A stretch of DNA of 64,000 nucleotides. It comes from Jacaranda mimosifolia (taxonomy: Eukaryota; Streptophyta; Magnoliopsida; Lamiales; Bignoniaceae). Below are positions 13,601 to 24,064 of the stretch, piece after piece (the stretch's first letter is position 1; every line of letters starts with the position of its first letter). A program made the position numbers and the translations under genes. The notes beneath the pieces were generated by a model, which was not told the origin of the DNA, searched no databases, and saw only the letters and a list, made by a program, of their open reading frames with translations. The stretch is from assembly GCA_018894105.1 (NCBI GenBank), contig CM032126.1, forward strand, positions 24,588,391-24,652,390, read 5' to 3'.

Positions 13601-13610
13601 CTCTTCTTGA
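1600..13610 (+). CDS. CNOT10: CCR4-NOT complex subunit 10 (CNOT10-like), 5'-truncated by the window edge
   Basis: This is the TPR-rich CNOT10 subunit of the CCR4-NOT complex, the main cytoplasmic mRNA deadenylase. In animals CNOT10 pairs with CNOT11 and docks on the CNOT1 scaffold. Exons by splice sites and frame: 1600-1686, 8855-9028, 9184-9270, 9356-9427 and 11655-13610. All introns are phase 0 GT-AG and the total is 2376 nt, 791 codons plus stop. Family blocks read through in order: a TPR-like HEYAKSFLYLDTLYQNIEPIDE block, RTLSEEALEEESL, LKLHLYKVRFLLLTRNLKAA, MASSNRTDMGISSMYYNNLG, a ...NRPLLWLRIAECC block, and a C-terminal TPR pair ending NGSS-stop. About 55-60 N-terminal residues, including the start codon, must lie upstream of base 1. 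No internal stop or frameshift is seen, so the gene looks intact. The second visible intron (7.2 kb) is inflated by transposons. Confidence 0.92.
2094..3595 (-). repeat. 3' LTR of the short Ty3 element, split by a DNA transposon
   Basis: The outer parts 2094-2216 and 3297-3595 align with the intact LTR at 5210-5615. The break falls in a shared GATTTCTAGGGTTTT sequence that is uninterrupted in the 5' LTR, which gives the exact empty-site sequence for the inserted element. Confidence 0.78.
2217..3296. mobile_element. TIR DNA transposon (non-autonomous, PIF/Harbinger-like?) nested in an LTR
   Basis: The ends are inverted repeats: GGCTGTGTTCACTTGCATTT at the left, and GGCTATGTTCACTTGCATTT read inward from the right. 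Comparison with the intact LTR gives the empty site. The duplication is either 3 bp (TAG) or, if the ends are trimmed by one base, 5 bp (CTAGG). A 3-bp duplication suggests PIF/Harbinger, but TAG is not the usual TTA/TAA. The ~1.08-kb interior is extremely AT-rich, with no credible coding frame. Confidence 0.78.
3821..3900. repeat. One end of a second AGGCGAG-type hAT element
   Basis: CAATAGTTATTAAAGG followed by GGTGGCGAGAAGCGAGGCGAG resembles the left end of the hAT element at 321-1283 (CATGGTTGTTAAAGGCG plus the GGCGAG-rich subterminal region). I found no matching right end or target duplication, so it is probably a truncated relative inside the Ty3 element. Confidence 0.4.
4400..4803 (-). 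pseudogene. Ty3/gypsy gag remnant
   Basis: A minus-strand frame at 4474-4803 contains a Retrotrans_gag-like stretch (EEYTTKFNNLSAHVGLNETN, then a YLWLNQSIRDEI segment). This resembles the usual 'EYT.EFN.LS......ETE.Q...YL.GL.P.I' capsid pattern of plant Ty3 elements. The frame breaks at both ends and no zinc knuckle, protease or polymerase follows, so it is a fragment. It lies between the two LTRs in the expected orientation. Confidence 0.7.
5210..5615 (-). repeat. 5' LTR of the short Ty3 element
   Basis: This LTR is 406 bp long and its plus-strand ends are TGATGCA at 5210-5216 and TGCATCA at 5609-5615, a perfect 7-bp inverted repeat. It matches 2094-2216 plus 3297-3595 in the other LTR along its whole length, with many substitutions, so the insertion is old. 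Confidence 0.8.
5616..8854 (+). other. Remainder of the large CNOT10 intron
   Basis: AT-rich intron DNA between the Ty3 element and exon b. It holds a candidate Tourist-like MITE (6118-6589), (CT)n and (TA)n microsatellites (about 6618-6640 and 7433-7452), and a CCAT-repeat patch (about 7492-7515). No open frame with recognisable similarity was seen. Confidence 0.7.
6118..6589. mobile_element. Candidate Tourist-like MITE
   Basis: Ends GGCGTTGTTTGGTTTC (left) and GCTTGTTTGGAATC (right, inverted) are partially complementary. Flanks are TTA (6115-6117) and TTT (6590-6592), an imperfect 3-bp duplication. The TTGTTTGG-type terminus is common in PIF/Harbinger MITEs. Confidence 0.45.
8855..9028 (+). 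CDS. CNOT10: CNOT10 coding exon b
   Basis: Acceptor TTTAG at 8850-8854 and donor GTATGT at 9029. It encodes 58 residues from KQSQELAHTSGEHLE to NEFDTSVAIYNI. The low-complexity Gly/Ser/Asn linker followed by the EFDTSVA block is typical of plant CNOT10. Confidence 0.9.
9080..9148 (+). repeat. Polypyrimidine microsatellite (CCCT)n(CT)n(TTTTC)n
   Basis: A nearly uninterrupted pyrimidine run sits in the short intron between CNOT10 exons b and c. It could act as an extended polypyrimidine tract, but the functional acceptor is the CAG at 9181-9183. Confidence 0.8.
9184..9270 (+). CDS. CNOT10: CNOT10 coding exon c
   Basis: Acceptor CAG at 9181-9183 and donor GTAAGA at 9271. It encodes 29 residues starting AVIWFHLHEYAKS, a TPR helix pair ending NIEPIDE. 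A long pyrimidine tract about 80 bases upstream lies in the preceding intron. Confidence 0.93.
9356..9427 (+). CDS. CNOT10: CNOT10 coding exon d
   Basis: Acceptor CAG at 9353-9355 and donor GTAAGT at 9428. It encodes 24 residues, GTALRICLLLLDVALLSHHA then SRSA, matching the conserved hydrophobic helix of the family. Confidence 0.92.
10225..10636. mobile_element. Tourist-like (PIF/Harbinger) MITE in the last CNOT10 intron
   Basis: The inverted ends are GGCCTTGTTTGTTTTATTTT at the left and GGGCCTCTTTGGTTTTATTT read inward from the right. A TTA target duplication flanks it (10222-10224 and 10637-10639). At 412 bp with no coding capacity it fits the Tourist pattern well. Confidence 0.85.
11655..13610 (+). 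CDS. CNOT10: CNOT10 large terminal coding exon
   Basis: The acceptor TTCAG lies at 11650-11654. The open frame extends 11 codons further upstream, but those residues (EFKFIIQ) have no family match, so the exon starts at the D of DVISYMEK. The exon encodes 651 residues. In order these are a variable Ser-rich segment (to about residue 75), the LKLHLYKVRFLLLTRN TPR block (about 115-130), repeated TPR helices to about residue 310, an acidic/Ser-rich linker (about 380-435), and the C-terminal TPR region (about 440-645). Stop TGA at 13608-13610. Confidence 0.92.
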   Translation, partial: DVISYMEKVFCVNSLTNQVENGTLAQQQSFFVSKSASLSSNPTLPDSSDPDSVTENTFENSLTRTLSEEALEEESLQLLSSLDISGQNLQRPVIASSIDLPRSQAEESISVVDLRLKLHLYKVRFLLLTRNLKAAKREVKMAMNLARGKDYPMPLYLKSQLEYARRNYRKAIKLLMASSNRTDMGISSMYYNNLGCIYYKLGKHHTSGVFFSKSLKNSSLIRKEKSLKLLTLSQDKSLLISYNCGVHSLACGRPFHAARCFQKASLIFFNRPLLWLRIAECCLMALEKGLIKSNSSSSDRSDIRVNIIGKGKWRLLALRYGISANGQWQYVGKDDLFPGDGKQPDLSMSLAWQCLVNALYLLDSCEAKYSRSGLPSSIEESISTETMPSQSTSHKNVSGGETQESNLASGSSQVNSNGEVKELKGGNNQSTLQDSITDYEYIRMKENQMMKQATLADLAYVELALGNPLDALATAKSLLQLPDCSRIYNFLGTMYAAEALCLLNQPKEAAEHLMRYVSGGNNVELPYSREDCEKWTLEKPVDNEDSNGGTIASNAVSPPDESLVSLFSSPEEARGIFCANYAANFALLGDLEQAHHFVLKALSDIPKSPQAILTAIYLDLKRGKTQEALAKLKHHNAISFVPTSFTLNGSS

Positions 13611-14100
13611 TGGTTAAACTATTTTTTAACGGTTGTTCCAGCCCACACCTCACTCTGAGTTAGCAGGTAGCTTGACAATCCTTTGGGAAAAAAAAAAACA
13701 AAGAGGGATTTGTAACATATGTAGTTCAATTCAGGGAATAAGTTTTTATTTTTGAAAATTTTTTGCTTGTAGCTTTTAGTGATTGGTGTTGTGGCTTAAT
13801 TTTTTTTTGGTGATTACCGACTCCCACCTTGGAATTGAAGATGTAGTTTTAATTCATAGTGATGTGTTTTGAGAGGTAGCGTTGGTTCAGATTCAATGTC
13901 AATGTAGTATGGAGAGAGCTCTGAGAAAATGCAGAAAACAAGTGCTATCAATTTTCTTGTAGATGTTATTATTCGGGCGTTTCATTGTAGTAGCTAGTCT
14001 TCTGTGCAGTTACTGTTTATGGGTCAAGCAGGACGAATAAGTTTTTGGTCCTATCAAGGGCGTAATCTCCACATATTTACCTTGGCAAGTAAAGTATTTA
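13611..14100 (+). other. Probable CNOT10 3' UTR
   Basis: The T-rich DNA after the stop contains AATAAG-like near-upstream elements (about 13737 and 14035) but no perfect AATAAA, which is usual for plant 3' ends. The exact poly(A) site cannot be set from sequence alone. Confidence 0.5.
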
Positions 14101-15860
14101 GAATGTTTTAGGACTTCAGAATTTTGAATCTTAACTATCCATAGTCATGATGACTATGGATCCTATTACATGAATGATTATGACTCTTATATTGGTCCAA
14201 TCACATGATTGGCAATGTTATGATGGAATCTGTATAGGCTCTATTACGTGAATGACTCTAAAAGGGATAAAATATCCTGTGAGCCCGTAACTTGGGGTGG
14301 GGTAAGCATAATTAGTACAATACCTGGGAGTTTTAAGGCTCAGTTTGGAACATGAGCTCTTAAAAATGACCTGCGCGAGCAGGCATATTTAACACGAGAA
14401 TTGGAAGTTTTAAGGATCTGTTTGGAACCATAAGTGGGTTGTTCTGGGAAAAATATTTAAGAAAATGCCTTTTGGACGGACTGCTACCTGACAATATATA
14501 TGGAAATTAAAAACGTGTTTGATTAATTTTAAAAATGGTTGATGATGTATTGGATAAAAATGTATTCGGCTCCAATTTTGAAGATGATATTCTTATTATA
14601 AATATTATGTCTCTTGGTAGCAATGTCATATTTATATTATTATATTAAGGGTGACTCATAACAAACTATCAAAATTTACTTTTCATTTTGGTATTCAGTC
14701 CCTAGCCACCAGATCTGTAGTTTGGACTATCTAATTCAACTTTTATCTGAGTTTATTTTCCACCTACATGGTTAAATTAAAATGCCTTCATTTTATTACT
14801 TTTTTGTCATTTTTTTTGGGTTAGATCACCCTAATTCCTCCTCACAAATTCGATCCAAGTTATCCACTTTTCTTCTCTCCTCCATCTCTGTGTAGCACGC
14901 TTTTTTTCTCTCTTCTGTCGATGGGAACTTCACTTGAAAAATATGCTCAACTGGGCATGGAGGTTAAATATAGTTCTATTAGGGAGTCGTGTAGAAAACT
15001 TTATATCTTGTCAATTTACAAAAGCATGAATTCAATGGAGTTATATATACTTTCAGCTCATCAAATATTAGCTTGGAAGTAACCCTCAATTGTCACATTG
15101 GAATACCTCGCGCCCCATTAAAATATGTTTGGCATTTCGGATATTGATGATGATGCCAATGTAGTCTAATTATGTATGTGCCTCAATAACGATTGTCAAC
15201 ATGATGATTGCCCGAAAAATGAAGACAATGTGTGTGAAAGGAAAGACAACTATATCTGTAGTAAATACTTTATATATTCATATTTATATTGCATTAATTT
15301 TTGCTATACTTCAAGTGTGTTAAATAGTACTTTATTATGTGTTATCATTGTAATATTAGTACTAATATTTTATTTATGCATTATAATCCTGAATATTTGA
15401 ATGATTAATACTGTATTGATGTACTTTAACATTTACATACTGATACTACATCACTTTTGACTCACATGTTATCCATTTCATTTTGTTATTTATTCTTTTG
15501 CAATCAGCACTTTTTATTAGTGAAATAGAGAAGGATATGGCCTTTATAGTCACAATATGATATGGCTTTACAAAGAAACACAATAGATGTTTGGAGTTAG
15601 TGTGTCTGTGGAGAGGATTAAACATTCAAGGTTGTTGTTGAGGAATTTATAATGAAATTAAAATTTATGTTGCTGGTATTAGGCAATCCCTTATATTCAA
15701 GAAAAATGTTGTAAAGAAGACCATAGTAATTTTGCAGCGGTGGAAATTACAAATGGCGAATATATGTATTGAGATATGAGGTTGACAAATTATTTGATAT
15801 TGGGAAATGCAATCTATAGTAGATATGTAGTGAGGTAATCTTTGGCTAAGGGGGGGCACC
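14101..15860. other. Intergenic DNA, no gene recognised
   Basis: Low-complexity AT-rich sequence with short imperfect direct repeats ('AGTTTTAAGG..C.GTTTGGAAC' at about 14330 and 14408). It may include the decayed 5' part of the Mutator-like element to its right, but I could not identify a MURA N-terminal domain or terminal repeats. Confidence 0.5.
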
Positions 15861-15863
15861 TTA

Positions 15864-16317
15864 GGGTTTGTTTACTTGATTTGATTTCCTTGGATAAATG
15901 CCCCCATTTAATAACATCATATATTCACTTAAAAGGATGGCAGCCCGATACTAAACCTAAAGCCTGCCACTCTCCAGGATTATGTCTGGATGTGCCATCC
16001 CAAAGCAAAGGTGGGATGTTGCAATCCAAATTTATAGGTCTAGAGGGATGAAAAGTAAAATGACCATCTTATCCTGTTTAGGTGAGTTTCTTTTTGCTTT
16101 CCCCCCCTACAATTACAAAGGATATTTTAGTAATTTGTTAAATCATCGTAATAATTTTATCAATCCAAATAAGCAATCAACTTATTTGTCATGTTCATCC
16201 TTCATTTCATCCCGCATAATAAACATAATATAAAAGTTATGCAATAATCATAATCTTTAACTTTGTCTATAATTCATCTTATCATTCTAAATCTTATCTA
16301 CTCAAGTAAATGGGGCC
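15864..16317. mobile_element. Tourist-like MITE inserted in the Mutator remnant
   Basis: The ends are GGGTTTGTTTACTTGA (left) and GGCCCCATTTACTTGA (right, read inward). TTA direct repeats lie at 15861-15863 and 16318-16320. The element is 454 bp with no transposase. The MULE-like frame is recognisable immediately to its right. Confidence 0.8.
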
Positions 16318-16320
16318 TTA

Positions 16321-17900
16321 GTGTTGATAAAGATTGCTAATATCGTCAAAGATAAATTGACAAGAGACCCTTGTTACCAGTCTTATACTACACTGAAAGA
16401 TATCCATAAGGAATACGGTTTGGAAATTGGGTACCACAAGACATGAATGAATAAAGAAATAGTTAGTTATGCATGAAATTCAAGAAGCAGACAAGGGCTC
16501 TTATGATAAGCCAAAGTGGTATTGTAATGCTATGAAGGAAACAAATTCAAGAAGTGTTGTAGACTATGAGATTGGCCTGACTAAGAAACTTCGTTGGCTT
16601 TTTATATGTTTTACGACTTGAATTGTTGGTTTTCTTAGTGTATGAAAATCTTTGATTTTTTTGGTTACATTCGTATTAAAAATAAGTATACATGAAGATT
16701 ATTTGGTGTTGTGACTAATGATTTCAATGATGATCTATTTACATTATCATATGCAGTTGTTAATGCTAAAAACGATGCTAATTGGTAGTGGTTATACTTG
16801 AAACTAAAAAGCATCTTCAACTCTCACCATGGCACATGGTTCAGAGGGTTCACCTAATTCTCCCACCAACATCCTAGGCTTATTAAGACCATTAACATAG
16901 TATTTTTAGTGCATCCCCATACATATTGTTTGAGACACTTAGTGAATAGATTCAAGTAGTAAGTAGGAGCTTTATCTTTAATTTTGAAACCATGATATGG
17001 AATAATATGTTATTAAAACTTTATATTAGCACTCCTGAAATTTTTAATTTTAGGTCTTGGAAAATATACCCTACATAGCAGGAAGCCTCGAGGTTCAGTT
17101 TTCATGAAACAATGTATGCTCCTATAAGGCAGGAGTATATCCATCATACATATCATATATCCATCAAAGATAGCATATTAGAGTCCATGCCTCTTGCTAG
17201 AAACTTCATCATACAGTTGAACTATTGAAGCCAAATGTTGGAAAAAATCTTTATTCCCTGGAGATTGGTAGGGGAAAAAAATAACAACTAGGTAGAATGC
17301 CGAAATAATTGAGTGAAATTAGTATAATTTATACATGTTGCAGCTATTGTCAATCATATATGCAAACAAACCATGGTTATGATGTATGGTCAGCAAAAAG
17401 AATCTCACAAACTCATTGAAAAATTATATCCAAAGTAAGTGAAGAAGCTCGGGAAAAACTACATAGCTTCTCATACCTTAAAAGTGGATAAACTAGCGAT
17501 TGGAGCTTTGAGATAATTGACAATGACAAATCATATGTTTTGGATTTGTAGAATTAGACTTCTTTTGGTAGGCCATGACAAGTTGATAGAATGCTTACAA
17601 GCATGTTTCTACGTGTGCTGAGCCAAAGTCGCTTTTCGTGTATACCTTTATTAACCATACACCAGATTGAGATATATCAAGAAATGTAAAGTGTAGTAGT
17701 TAACCCCATTCCTACTTTTGGCATGCATATATTCTATCTAGAGGAAAAGGCTATTATTAGTGCACCTGATACCTCAACCAAGTCGAAAATGAACACGGAG
17801 GATCCCCTCCCAAATTGATACTTGGATTACTAAGTGTAAATGGTGTGTTGGAATTGGACATAATCATTGTACTTACCAAGAAGCTATAACTAGCAAGATT
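16321..17900 (+). pseudogene. Dead Mutator-like (MULE/MuDR) transposase
   Basis: Translating across frames recovers the plant MULE order. First come ANIVKDKLTRDP and DIHKEYGLEIGYHK. These are followed by YCNAMKETNS / SVVDYEIGLTK and by a FNDDLFTLSYAVVNAKNDAN segment of the transposase core. Near the end (17838-17890) is a zinc knuckle with CKWC, GHN and CTY. Stops interrupt it repeatedly: a TGA where family members have the Trp of HKxW, several TGA/TAG in the core. The usual DGTH catalytic block is replaced by GYIR. It cannot encode an active enzyme. Terminal inverted repeats were not located. Confidence 0.75.
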
Positions 17901-18340
17901 AACTTAACCTTAATGATGTACTTAGTTATCATTTTTTTCTATATGTATGCATGTATTACCTTTTGTCATGACTTAGTAACTAATATTTTGTTTCTTTTAT
18001 TTTTTTAATCCAAAAAAAAAAAAAGAAGAGAAAAAGATATGTAAATGACAAATAATATATGAAAAATGGATCAAACCATTTATACATATGATGGCCACTA
18101 AGTTTGTTGGTGTTTAAAGGATAAATATAAGTTTAAGTATTTATACTATACTATTACTATTTAGATAATTTTTAGCATATTATTTGCCTGATTTTTGTAG
18201 AAATTGATTATTATGTTGTTGATATATATAATAATTTCAAGGCATATATGATATCAAGATTATATATCCAATACTAAGTATTAAGAATGCAACACTGAAA
18301 AAAACTACTTACATATATAAAAGCTTTGAGACTTGTTAAT
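17901..18340. other. AT-rich spacer
   Basis: Contains an A12-type run near 18010 and otherwise featureless AT-rich DNA. It may belong to the 3' part of the Mutator-like element. No coding signal. Confidence 0.5.
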
Positions 18341-19510
18341 TTTTCCATGCTAATGAGAAAAGAATTATAAAACTAATAAATTCATGTTATAATTTTCCAA
18401 AGAAGATTAAATGAAGTGAAATTCAACATGTTTTGGATAATAAAAAATAATACCACATTCAATCTATTTTAATACTTTATTTTCAATAAGTAGTACTATA
18501 TTTTCTAGATTTAATACTTTATTTTCTGTAAGAAGTGTCTTATTTTCTAGAAAGATGTACTAATATGCAGTATAACCAATACCATAGTTTCTGTATTTAA
18601 AATCATTTTGTGTAAAATTTATATTGAATGTGTTTGGTGACCTATTTTAGCTCAATATATTAGGTAAGAAATATTTAAAATACTATAGAACACATAAGCC
18701 ATGTGTTGGTACTAATAGTTTTGAGAATATATATGTACCATGATTGGTCCAATAAGAAAACAATGTTAAAACTAATAGATTCATGCTATACCATGATCAA
18801 ATGAAGACTAAAAGGATTGAAATTTATAATAAAAATAATAACATATTCTATCTGTTTGATACCTTATTTTCTGTAAACAGTATTGTCTTTTTTGGATATA
18901 ATACTTTATTTTCTCTGGAAGAAGTATCCTTTTTAAGAAAAACATACTAACAAGTAGTACAATGAATAATTTATTTTCTATATTTAATACTCATGCAAAA
19001 TTTATATTTAATGTGTTTTATGACCTACTATAACTGTTGTGTAAAAAATCTTTAAAACATAGCAAAATACATAAGCCATGTGTTTTGGTGACAATATTTT
19101 CGAGGAAATATATGTACTAATGATTGGTCCAACAAGATAATGATCCTGACACTAATAAATCCATATATGTGACTGAATGAGGACTAGAATGAGTGAAATT
19201 CAACATATTTTAAATAATCAGAATTATGTGATATTCGATCTATTCAGTACCTTATTTTCTATAAGTAGTACTATATTTTCTAGATATAGTACTTTATGTT
19301 TTGTTAGAAACCATATTGTAAGAAAAAGAACGTACTAACATGTAGTACAAAAATACTTTATTTTCTATGTTTAACAAAACGCGTGAACATAACATGTAGT
19401 AAATAAATATTTTATTTTCTATGTTTAATACATCATGTGAACATTGATATTTGATGTGTTTCATGATTTATTTTAGCTTAATAAATTAGGTGAAAAATAC
19501 TTGAAAATAG
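18340..19510. repeat. Degenerate ~380-440 bp tandem repeat, about three units
   Basis: A block with an ACTTTATTTTCTATAAGTAG-like start, then '...AATGTGTTT.{2}TGACCTA' and 'CATAAGCCATGTGTT...ATGATTGGTCCAA', recurs with marker positions near 18632, 19008 and 19448. The last unit contains an extra ~57-bp internal duplication (around 19345-19440). Units have diverged by many substitutions. A hAT-type element (19518-20336) interrupts the right end. There is no coding potential. Confidence 0.7.
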
Positions 19511-19517
19511 TAAACAC

Positions 19518-20336
19518 TATGACTGTAAATGGATATTCGAAAATTCGTTTACCCTTCGTATTCATATCCGTTTATACAAAATTTATCCGCATCCGTTTAA
19601 AGTGGATATTATTCGTATTCGATTAGTAGATATCCGATTATAAATGGATACGGATATGGTAAATGCATATCCGATCCGTTTAATATCATATCCGAATATA
19701 TATTTGTTAAATAATATATTATTTATATTTTTTAATACAAATCTCATAATCCATATATGTATATATATATATATATATAAATTATAATTGAAGAATTGAG
19801 AAGAAAAAAGAATAAATTTAAAAAATTATTATAATATAGAGAAAAAAATTGAGGAATAAAATTAATCAACATAATTATTGTTGGTTGACTTTATAATTAA
19901 TACATTTAAATGCCATTATTATTAATAAATACTAATAATCAATTATAAAGTTAATTATTTATTAGAAGTTATGCCATTTATTTCGTTTTAATGAAATTAT
20001 ATAGTTCTTTCTATCAATTAAAATATGTATTCGTTATAAGTTCATAGATTCACGTATTTGGATATTCGCAAGTGGATATCTAAATAATTATCATCTAATA
20101 TGAATATAAAATAATAATTCGAATACAAATAAGTTTAATAAAATATGAATACATCTGAATAATTATAATTGAATACGGATATATCCGAGTTCGACCGATA
20201 TCCGATGGATACAAATATGGATATCATTTTTAAATATCCGTCAAATCCATATCCGTATTCGAATATTCGAAAAATTAAACGGATACAAATATGAAAACAG
20301 TGTATTTGATCCGTTTAATATCCGTTTACACCCCTA
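19518..20336. mobile_element. hAT-type non-autonomous element
   Basis: Flanked by a perfect 8-bp duplication GTAAACAC at 19510-19517 and 20337-20344. The right terminus reads inward TAGGGGTGTAAACGGATATT, and the left is TATGACTGTAAATGGATATT. The interior is rich in GGATATCCG/CGTATCC-type motifs repeated in both orientations near the ends. It has no transposase frame. Confidence 0.87.
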
Positions 20337-20344
20337 GTAAACAC

Positions 20345-23300
20345 ATAGGTCTTAATTATATTTACATCCATTCCAAGTTTGTGAAACTATAACCTTTATT
20401 GCTTGGTTTTCAAAATAACTAAGACTTTCCTTTGGAAGAATCTGAATGACAAATATACCCATAGCATTGGTGTTTCATCCAAAAAAATATATTCAAGTAC
20501 TATTATCCCCCCTTCTCTTTATGAAGGAAAAAAAAAGAAAATTTGCATAACATTAATTTGGGATTTAAACGATTTTAACTCAAACTCTTTTTCTTCCCAA
20601 AACTCAAAACTATTTGTACCTTGTTTCTCCGTTGATTACATTTCCTGAGGCCAACCCCTTCAATTCCTCCATGTTTGCATAGCTCTTTGTAGTCATCAAT
20701 TCTGCACTCATATTCTTCGCTGTATTTGTAGACTTGCTCACTCCTCCCACCTTCCCTTGATCCTCCTGCTCTTCGTTGCGTCACTAATCTCTCTGCTATT
20801 GATAGCAATGTCATCGCCGGCTTTTAATTCTCTTTTTGCAGAGCAAACAAGATACTTGGCATGGATTGAGTCAAAATAAAGGCCATGGACATCTCTTCAG
20901 TAAGTTTGTGCAATTTGAATTGAATTTCATATGCTTTTGGATAGGCTCAAACATAAAAAGAGTATGTTTTGCTGTCTTGACTCCAAATCTTGTATAAATA
21001 ACTAACATGATTGCATTACAGATTCTTATCAACTTTGATATTATTTTGTCCATTCTTTTAGTCTATCTGATTACACCCCTTAAGGATATTAAATAGTTTT
21101 TTTCTCGTTATGAAATATATATGCTCATCTAAATTTTGATTAAGATTTAATACCTTTATTGTTTCAGATAACATAAAAACTATTGCATCATATACTTGTT
21201 TTTTAGTATATGAGCGACTAACCTTTTTCCATGGATGCTCAAGTCGCACTAATACATAATAAAAAAGGTGTGGTACAAAAAATTAGCATAATTATTTTGA
21301 TAGTGTAACAAAAATAAAATGATTTTCTCGTATCTTGTCTTTTTCCCAAAATGATTGTTTATATACAATTTTGCCGTCCAATTATCATATAACGTGCCTT
21401 CCTCTGACCTTTAGATTTGTTGAAACGTACTTAATTTTAAATAGTATATCCATTATTTTAGTGTTATAAAAATATGGAAATTAATTTATTTTTAAATTAA
21501 TAACACATTCTAAAAAGTAAGTAAATATTTTTTAACATTTAAAAGTGGATAGTCATGTAAGTGGTAGATTAATGAAAGAAAAAACACCATATAAACAACA
21601 AGTGGTAGATTAATTAATTTGTAAAATCAACATGTAAGAGCTGGCTTTTATTTTCTAATTAAATATAGTTTGAAATGAAATAGTGATTAACCAACTAAGT
21701 GCCAAGTTAATTAGTTGAAATGCAGCAAATAAATGAATTAAAAAGCAGTCAATATATTTTTTTAACTGAAAAACAATAAATATATTTTTATTATCTAAAA
21801 CACAATCAATACAGTTTCATTTAATATCTTATAATATTGGGCATGATCTATACATTACGGCATGACTACTGACTAGTACATCCATATTCACAATCTGGGT
21901 TCCACTCATAATGTTTTTATGTCAGCACTAAACTTGAAACTAATCATACACTGCTCATTAATATAAACAAGGGCCAATTACATAAATGTAGGATGGGTGG
22001 AGTGGGAGATCAACAGAAACCAAAAGTCAACACCCAATTTTTCCACTATATCACCTCTTCTTTTTTGTTATCACTCCTTGTGCAACCGAAATGTCAATAA
22101 AGTAGTTTTGGCTGCCTTTTTAAAGACAAAAAAAATTGAAGCAACTAATGACACAACTTTCTAATTTAAAAATGAGTGAATGAACCAAAAAAATCAAATT
22201 GAGACAACATTCTTAAAAATCTGTTATGAGTCCTTCAAAACCACTTTAGACTCCAACAAGACAAAATGATCCTTGCAAAAAAGGGGACGCAGTAAGAGAT
22301 GTATTAAGTGAGGGATAACAATGACACATGTACATGAAAACTATAGCCTTTGGTGTATGTTGAACTATCAACTTTCTGCAGTTGGACATCTTAAATGCCA
22401 ACTAAATCTCTAATCCCATAATTGTATGACGATATCCACTAAACCCCAACAAATGGGATTTTTAATGCATTTAGAGTGATAACAATTTACAAGACTCTCC
22501 AATTTCTTAATATAATGCAAGAAAAACAATAATCAATAAAAATTTGCCTAAAAAATTGTTGAATAATTGCATTACTTGTCAAGCTATGAAAAAATTGAAC
22601 TCAGTTAACATATAAGTGAATTCAGGAAGAACAACTATATTTGTCACCGTAACAATCAACTAAATGCATATCACATAGCATGTTGAATCATAAATAGGAC
22701 TTTGAAGTGTTGAAACTTGATAAATGTATGCCAGATGAAGGTACATGCTTTAAATCTTGTACAACAAATTGCTCATCAGTTCAGTCATCGCTAATGATAG
22801 ATATGATAAACCCAACTATTGTGCTCATATGTTGAGTAAGAGGAGACCTTTTTTTTTTTTTTTTTAAATGCTCTCTACAATGTATATGCTAGTGATGTGG
22901 GAAGGTCTCTACTAAAATTTGTGCTATATAATTAGGGGTTTAGGCTAAATAGGAATTGAATGTAGTGGGTGGTTTCATTAGAGGGCATGTGAGGAGTAGG
23001 TGGAACAATGATACAATGTGATGTGCCTAAACTTATGTCAGCCTTAGTTCCAGCGTATAAAAATAGGGGGAGGTCAAATACAATAAAAAGGCATAGCATA
23101 GCTTTCATGGAGACTACTTTCTTTACGCAATTGACATGCTAAAGAGAAAAGACCTTCTAATAAATGGTCCTCCCTACATACAGTCAAAAATTACGGACAT
23201 GGCTAATTAGAATATACAACAACGCTTAACCACTCCACTCAACTTATCCATACAAGCCTTTTTAATTATCCTATACATTATATGATTATAAACATAATTA

Positions 23301-24064
23301 CACGACTTCGATTCTAGGAGTCCCAATTGACCCTCTTATTTTAGAGACAGTCCCAGAGCGTTTCTCACTACTAAAAGAAGTATTTATTGAATAAGCAAGA
23401 AAGGAATGACAAATCATAGTACCATACCAATATTGAGCCATAGTTAAAGATCAAACACCAATATAGAGAAAGTATCAAGCTAAATAATAAGACAATTGAA
23501 TAATTTCGAAGTAAATTTTTTTCACTTCATGAATCATTTCAGAAACATAATCCTGATAAACATTGTTTTGTTAATAATTCATGATACTAAAACTCAATAA
23601 GAAGAAATTCAGTCCATTAACATATAATCTTGTTTCTTAATTTGAATCATACACACAAGCACACATCACACTAACAACTCAACAACAATCTCATACCAAG
23701 GTTCCCACATGCATGTTACATGTCATACCACATATCATATAAGTTACATTTCATAACTTTCATGATTTATTAAAATAAAAAAAAAAAATATTTGAATTAA
23801 ATCATCAATAAAGAGACATGCTTTCCCAATATAGATACTTGATTTGTTTGATGTCTTTTTACAAAATACATTCCAACCGTAACATCCCATAAGTTAACCC
23901 ATCACAAATAAAAAATAATAATAAACCAAAAAAAGATTTCACATCTAGAAAAAAATAAACAAGTTTTAGGAAACCCATAAAGAAAATTTCACACTCGAAA
24001 CCCATGGTAAATATTTTGAATTTATAAAAAGAACATGCATGGAGTTAAAAATACACAAGCATAT
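20345..24064. other. Intergenic DNA, no gene recognised
   Basis: AT-rich sequence without a supported gene. A less AT-rich island at 20635-20870 includes a short ATG frame at 20808 that ends after about 23 codons; it matches nothing I recognise. An 18-base T run lies near 22850. Confidence 0.55.

Noticed and set aside
20575..20880. Possible short gene or captured exon in a less AT-rich island
   Set aside because: The best plus-strand frame (ATG at 20808) closes after about 23 codons and the minus-strand frame matches nothing known; no splice partners found.
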